Origin: Cryptomeria japonica
Lineage: Eukaryota; Streptophyta; Pinopsida; Cupressales; Cupressaceae
DNA length: 64,000 nucleotides
Assembly (NCBI RefSeq): GCF_030272615.1
Contig: NC_081410.1
Coordinates: forward strand, 191,967,619 to 192,031,618
Direction: 5' to 3'
Shown in pieces: positions 59,695-64,000 of the stretch (positions are counted from its first letter, which is position 1; each line of letters starts with the position of its first letter). The notes beneath the pieces are model-generated. The model had not been told where the DNA came from, did not search any database, and saw only the letters and a program-made list of their open reading frames with translations. The position numbers and the translations under genes are program-made.

Positions 59695-60925
59695 TGCAGT
59701 GTCATAAAATTGCACCTCCTACAATTTTAACCATATTTTAGGTCCTCACTTCCACGACGACATCCTCCTTCCTAACCGAGACCCCTTTCTGCATTTTCAC
59801 CCCTTGCCCCCTTCATGTTTGTGCCCTAAGATAGCCTCAGGACCCTGTCCAGGCCCCAAGATAGGGTAGGATAGGGGTGTGGTGCCCCTATCCGCCCTAG
59901 GAAAAGGGTGTGGCACCCCTTTCCTCCTTGGATAGGGGCATGGCGTCACTATCCCACCCTCTTAGGGTGGCCCCAAGATAGGTCCCCCCGCCCCCATTTG
60001 CACTTTGGGATCCTAAATCTCGCCGATGTCAACCTTTTATGAGATGAATTAATCTTCAAGAGGCAAGTATAAAAGGGAGTTGGTTTTCTCATTTTCATAC
60101 GGAGGAATGGGAGCCTAAATTCAAGCAAAGTGGATCATAAGAAAACATAGGCAAAGATATACATCATCAAGTATTCAAGCATTCAACTCTTTTTCATTCA
60201 TCCATTGGAGCAACATTACAACATCCATTTGCATGAATGTGCATGTGTTAGGGTTTTTTCATGTTACATGCCATTACATACAACACTTGTGATTACATTC
60301 AAGAAGCAAATCAATCATCATCAACAAGTTGCAGATTTGCAACGTATACATTTCCATTGTTTACATTCAAGCATTTGCAATTAATTTCTTTCAAGGCTGA
60401 TTCCTCAACCGTGGTTTGACTGAGGCAAACCCCTATCCACAACCCCCTTTTCCTCTCTTTTCTATGTGTAGGTTGTTGGTGCGCAGCTGTAATTGTAGGT
60501 TTGGGCTTCATTTGCAGAGACAAAAGAACCCTTTTCGTTTCGCAGATTTTGTGGAGGACCATGTACATTCCCACCATGGTCCTAGCGAATTTTCTCCAAA
60601 TTTGCAGGGAAGATCCGTATCAGTCTAATTAGCTCATATCCAAAGTTACAATGCGATCCTAAACTGGTAGCTCCTCATTTCACTCACTTTCTCTCTCTTT
60701 TCCACATAGTCAACAAGTCAACTTTCTCATTTACAAAAGAGGTTAAATCGCACTTAAACCTTTGCAATCCACTTGAAATCCATATCCTTGTCTCTCTTGG
60801 TTTTGGATCTAGTGGATTCAAGCCCCTCTTTTGAATGTAAAGTTCTCCCAAGTGAAAACCATCCTAGTGACTTCCTTTCTTTCTCCTAGGTGGGGAGTTA
60901 CTAGGGTTCAATTTTCCACTTTATA
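59695..60925 (+). repeat. 3' LTR of element A
   Basis: 1231 bp, partner of 41111-42338; the terminal CA has become TA. TATA box TATAAAAG at 60068-60075. Three 25-base hairpins lie at 59869-59893, 59900-59924 and 59930-59954. Frames at 60311-60628 lie in the LTR and are not genes. Confidence 0.9.
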
Positions 60926-60930
60926 ATTAT

Positions 60931-61340
60931 TTTGTGATGATCTAATGAAAAGGAATCATGAATCTGAAAAGGAACTTGAAGTTCTAAGTGAATCATTTAG
61001 CCTCCTAAATGATTCTGCTATAACTTATGGTAGATCGGTTGTTGAACTTCAAAATAAGCTAAAAGCTTATGATAATGAACAGGTCAAAAGGACTAAGTCA
61101 CTCCAGGAGCTACAAACACTTTTGATCCCTAAGGTTGAAATCTTGTAGAGAGGCTACAAGTAAACTGAATCTATTCTAGCTACACCTGAGATGAGTACAA
61201 TTGATGCCATGGAAGAGCTGACTTGCTAGATAAGAAGACATGCTGAGATAACTGACACTTTTTTGGAAACTTGGCACAATGATTTGAAGCAGTTAAAGTC
61301 TCATTTTGGAGATGCATTTTCTAAGATGGCATTGTAAAAA
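60931..61340 (+). pseudogene. Element C second frame, right part
   Basis: Continues the reading frame cut by A. Coiled coil: ESEKELEVLSESFSLLNDSA, VVELQNKLKAYDNEQVKRTK, SLQELQTLLIPKVEIL, a stop at about 61147, then AMEELTC and RRHAEITDTFLETWHNDLKQ. Ends near 61337. Element D's minus frame (63194-64000) is a coiled-coil protein in the same position. Confidence 0.6.
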
Positions 61341-61424
61341 ATTTTGAACTTTTATATCTATAGATGATAATAAAAATTTTGATTTATTTATATTTCATGT
61401 ATTTGCTTATCTTTGCCATTGCTA

Positions 61425-61608
61425 TCAAAGGGGGAGTAGTAGTATAGTCAAAATTTTGTTGCAATTATAATGGGGAGTAGTAGATAAGCCTTGTAAAATG
61501 TTGTAATTGCTAAGGGGGAGTATGTGTCATGAGTTGAGTTAATTTTTGTATTGCACACTTAAGACAAAATTTTTCCTAAGTGTTACCATCAATGCCAAAG
61601 GGGGAGAT
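61425..61608 (+). other. Multiple polypurine tracts of element C
   Basis: AAAGGGGGAGTAGTAG (about 61428), TAATGGGGAGTAGTAG (about 61468), CTAAGGGGGAGTATG (about 61509) and AAAGGGGGAGATT (61598-61608), the last against the LTR. Repeated PPTs are known from Sirevirus-type Copia elements. Confidence 0.7.
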
Positions 61609-62164
61609 TGTTGGCTTGATGATGATGTTTTGATGTAATAAGTGGAATGATGACTTGTTTTATGTTGGCATTGATGGAAAATATGTTTTGATAGTCATGT
61701 AAGTCTTTTAGGCTAATCGGTAAAGCATAACCGATAGAGGAGACAGTTTATTAGTGAACCGACAAATAGGTCTTCAACCGATGAACATGAACAAAGTTGT
61801 ATTCAAAGAAACCAATATGAGCGATCAATGAAGAGTTAGGTGATGCGGTTCTACAAGAATGTTGGAGACAGGTAATTGCAGGTATATTCAACACCACAAC
61901 ATAATCAACAAGATGAGAAAGTTATGATGTACAAAGCAGTCAATCAAAAAGAACAACTAACCAGTAGAATAGAGTCACTAAGATTGGTAAAATGATACAC
62001 ATTCTCTTTTATATTTGAGTTGTTATTTCCATGGCTGACATAAGTAAAGTGTGAAGTATAAGATTATCTAGATTCAATGAACCTAGGAAATTGTTCCAAG
62101 GTTATTAGCCAACTAAGTTGATGTTTATAAAAAGTGTGATGAGTTATGAGATAGCAATGGATAT
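61609..62164 (+). repeat. 3' LTR of element C, truncated by element D
   Basis: Matches 35915 to about 36465 of the left LTR (TGTTGGCTTGATGATGATG start). Ends where D begins; the rest should follow D outside the window. Confidence 0.85.
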
Positions 62165-62973
62165 TGTTAGGGTTCCCACAAATACTAAGAGGGGGGGGGG
62201 GGTGAATCAGTATCTGACCGATATTCAAATTTTCTTAAGATAAAACATGCAGAACACAAAGTAGTAGTGTACCGGTATGCAAGAATTAATGTAATAAACA
62301 GAATCAAAAACATCCACATGAAAAGAACACCATAACACAAGATGTTTAACGAGGAAACTTGGTGTGGGAAAAACCTCAGTGGGATTTGTGACCCACAATA
62401 TTCACTAACTGGCCAATAAGAGAATATTACTTACAATAGGGGCCTGCACATGCAGGAAGGCCAATTGCCTAGAGCTCACTGCTCAATGAGAAGTCACACT
62501 AACTTACAATAAGGATTATACTAATCCAATGTCTTGTATTGCTTTACAATAGCATCTCCAATGCTAGATTCAGTACCGGTTCTTGCTCTGTTCTTTACAT
62601 ATACCCTTAACCTATATTTCACATATTAGGTCTGCCTAATAATTTTCCTTTTTATTCACTCACTTTTTTTAAAAAAATGTCTACAATGATCTCTTATATA
62701 TACAAGAGTCATTTTACAATTTGCCAAGTCGGCTTGCAATAATAATCAAAATATTACATATCAAAAATCCTGTCAGCCTTTGTGCTAGTATACATCTTTT
62801 CTTCTGTGCTGGTGCCGGTGTAGAGTGATCTTGTTGATGCCAGTGCACTATCTTGCTTGAATAATGCTTTGCTGGTATGATGTCTTGCCGATGCCATAGG
62901 ATTGCAAGGTTGCCATCAATGACAAAACCTTCAATCACACACAATGTCTCATTGGAGTGTCCATATGCCAACA
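62165..62973 (-). repeat. 3' LTR of element D (Copia-like)
   Basis: 809 bp. On the minus strand it starts TGTTGGCATATGGACACTCC after a PPT and ends GGAACCCTAACA. It has GATTCACCCCCC near the end, an extended G12 run on the plus strand (62193-62204), and a TATA-like stretch TATATATAAG at about 62694-62703. The flank GATAT (62160-62164) is one TSD copy. Confidence 0.85.
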
Positions 62974-63193
62974 ATCTCCCCCTTTGGCATTGATGGCAAC
63001 ACTCATGAGAAATTTCAAAAAGGTGTCCAAAAATGTGTAGACCAAAAAAATTTACCAAAAATATGACTAAAAAATATGAGGAGCTCCCCCTGAGCATATG
63101 ATTCCTATCTTTGAATTTTCTCATCCTACTACTCCCCCTTTAGCATCAATGACAAAGGTTTAGTAGAGTTTGTAGTTATACCGGTCCATATCC
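62974..63193 (-). other. Multiple polypurine tracts of element D
   Basis: On the minus strand AAAGGGGGAGAT meets the LTR (62974-62985). Further out are CAGGGGGAGCTCC (about 63083-63095) and TAAAGGGGGAGTAGTAG (about 63127-63143). Same layout as C. Confidence 0.75.
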
Positions 63194-64000
63194 TCAACCT
63201 TGTAGTTGGGTAGTTATTATCTGAAAAAGATCGCCCAAAATTAAGTTTATACTATCCATAAACTTTTTGCTATCTTTTATTGCTGTTTCAGTCCTCTTCA
63301 CAGTGCTGGTGAGATGCTGCAATTGTTCTGCTGGTGTTTTACTTCTCGGTGTTAATGCCTCTGAGATTTCCTTCTGTAGAGATGCTAGATAGTCCAATCT
63401 TGGACTCAGTTTAGATCTCAAGTTTTTTGCCTTATTTATTATTGTCTCTTTCTCTTTCTCCTGTTTAAGTAATTTTGCCTCAAAATTTGCTAACTTATCT
63501 TCAAAAATAGATAGTGAATTTGGTGAGTTGACAAAATTGTCTACAAGCTTGTTTATCTCTTCCTATGTCTTGCTTATTTTCTTGTCTATATCTACAGTCA
63601 GGAAGTTTATTTTGCATGTGTCTTTGTACAGGTTTTTGCACTTTTTTAACAAACTACACAGTTCTGGTAGAAGTGTGTCAAAGTCTTTGTTACACTTCTT
63701 AATTTCTTCCTCAAAGAATTTCTGTTTCTCCTTTTCTACAATGTCCTTGACAGATTCTACCTTTATTTTCTCAATATTTCCAGAGATGTATTTACATAAT
63801 GTATCCAGCTATCCTAAAGAATCTTTATTATCTATATTACAATCAGGAGCAATTATCTTCAAAATTGGCATTGAATCATCTATTACTTTGTAAGCTTGTG
63901 AACTATAGTCAGTTATTTTCTTGATGGATTCAAGTAATACCTTAGTCACATTAGTTGACTTTGATGGTGACCCAACAAATTGAGTATCGGTGGAAGTGAC
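63194..64000 (-). pseudogene. 3'-terminal coiled-coil frame of element D (partial)
   Basis: In one minus frame from the window edge: VLLESIKKITDYSSQAYKV, KIIAPDCNIDNKDSLG then a stop, LCKYISGNIEKIKVESVKDI, DTLLPELCSLLKKCKNLYKD, a stop near 63564, KLANFEAKLLKQEKEKETI, then 75 open codons from 63421 with LDYLASLQKEISEALTPRSK and GDLFQIITTQLQG. The heptad-like charged pattern predicts coiled coil. No known family. It lies directly before the PPTs, as the second frame of C does. Confidence 0.6.

Larger units (their letters stand above)
41111..60925 (+). mobile_element. Element A: complete nested LTR element (H/G family)
   Basis: LTRs at 41111-42338 and 59695-60925, a PBS, a PPT, and a perfect 5-bp TSD ATTAT (41106-41110 and 60926-60930). 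Inserted into the second frame of C. Without element B it is about 7.1 kb. Internal coding is limited to an N-terminal repeat protein and a CCHC-like finger; the protease block present in G and H is missing, and no RT or integrase is seen. The LTRs differ by roughly 10-13% in the parts I aligned. Confidence 0.9.
35915..62164 (+). mobile_element. Element C: Copia-like non-autonomous element, split by A and D
   Basis: The left LTR is 35915-37081 and the right LTR starts at 61609 and is cut at 62164 by D. After removing A (41111-60930), the internal part is about 4.7 kb. It holds an initiator-Met-like PBS, a zinc-knuckle frame, a second long frame and multiple PPTs. I see no protease, integrase, RT or RNase H, so C depended on another element. 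The left flank is GTCCT (35910-35914) in the minisatellite. Confidence 0.82.

Noticed and set aside
60311-60628. Frames in both directions near the end of the A 3' LTR
   Set aside because: The same segments occur in the left LTR of A with different breaks and no domain is seen.

Overview
This is a stretch of plant nuclear DNA made almost entirely of LTR retrotransposons and tandem repeats. I find no convincing host gene, tRNA, rRNA or organellar gene. The plant assignment rests on Ty3-type polyproteins of the Tat and chromovirus lineages, Copia-type LTRs with initiator-Met-like primer sites, a plant mobile domain (PMD) pseudogene, and long nested insertions. A large, repeat-rich seed-plant genome is likely. 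A gymnosperm is possible but not shown. Element letters (A to H) are mine. LTR ends were set by TG...CA termini, primer site (PBS), polypurine tract (PPT) and target-site duplication (TSD), all read by eye. || Left third (1-26390). Element H (minus) enters from the left edge. It has an LTR at 1800-3457, a PBS matching the 3' end of tRNA-Trp, and a reading frame open for 543 codons with a retropepsin. Element G (plus, 4889-8561) is a decayed relative that is cut off where a Tat-type element F begins (about 8562). F runs through leader, gag, protease, RT, RNase H and the start of a second RNase H to a PPT at 25168. Its integrase is missing. Inside F's leader sits a full-length minus-strand chromovirus E (11125-19048) with all domains present but inactivated. 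|| Middle (26390-35914). CT and CTAT microsatellites lead into a roughly 9 kb field built on a 20-bp unit centred on CATATG that flips strand. Two LTR-only insertions with TSDs (27984-30474 and 32164-33240) interrupt it. || Right part (35915-64000). A stack of nested elements starts in the array. Copia-like non-autonomous C enters the array at 35915. A (41111-60925, TSD ATTAT) lies inside C, B (43194-55920, minus, TSD GATCT/AATCT) lies inside A, and D (from 62165, minus) cuts C's right LTR. LTR-pair divergence by eye (about 4% for B, 10-13% for A and C) agrees with the nesting order. B carries a gag-protease frame, lacks RT, RNase H and the integrase core, and holds an antisense PMD pseudogene next to its 3' LTR. 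|| Candidates for undescribed biology are the H/G/A family (tRNA-Trp primer site, a protease polyprotein without recognisable gag or polymerase, LTRs with tandem hairpins whose stems change in compensated pairs), the PMD-bearing reduced Tat element B, and the C/D elements with four zinc knuckles and a second long frame of unknown function.
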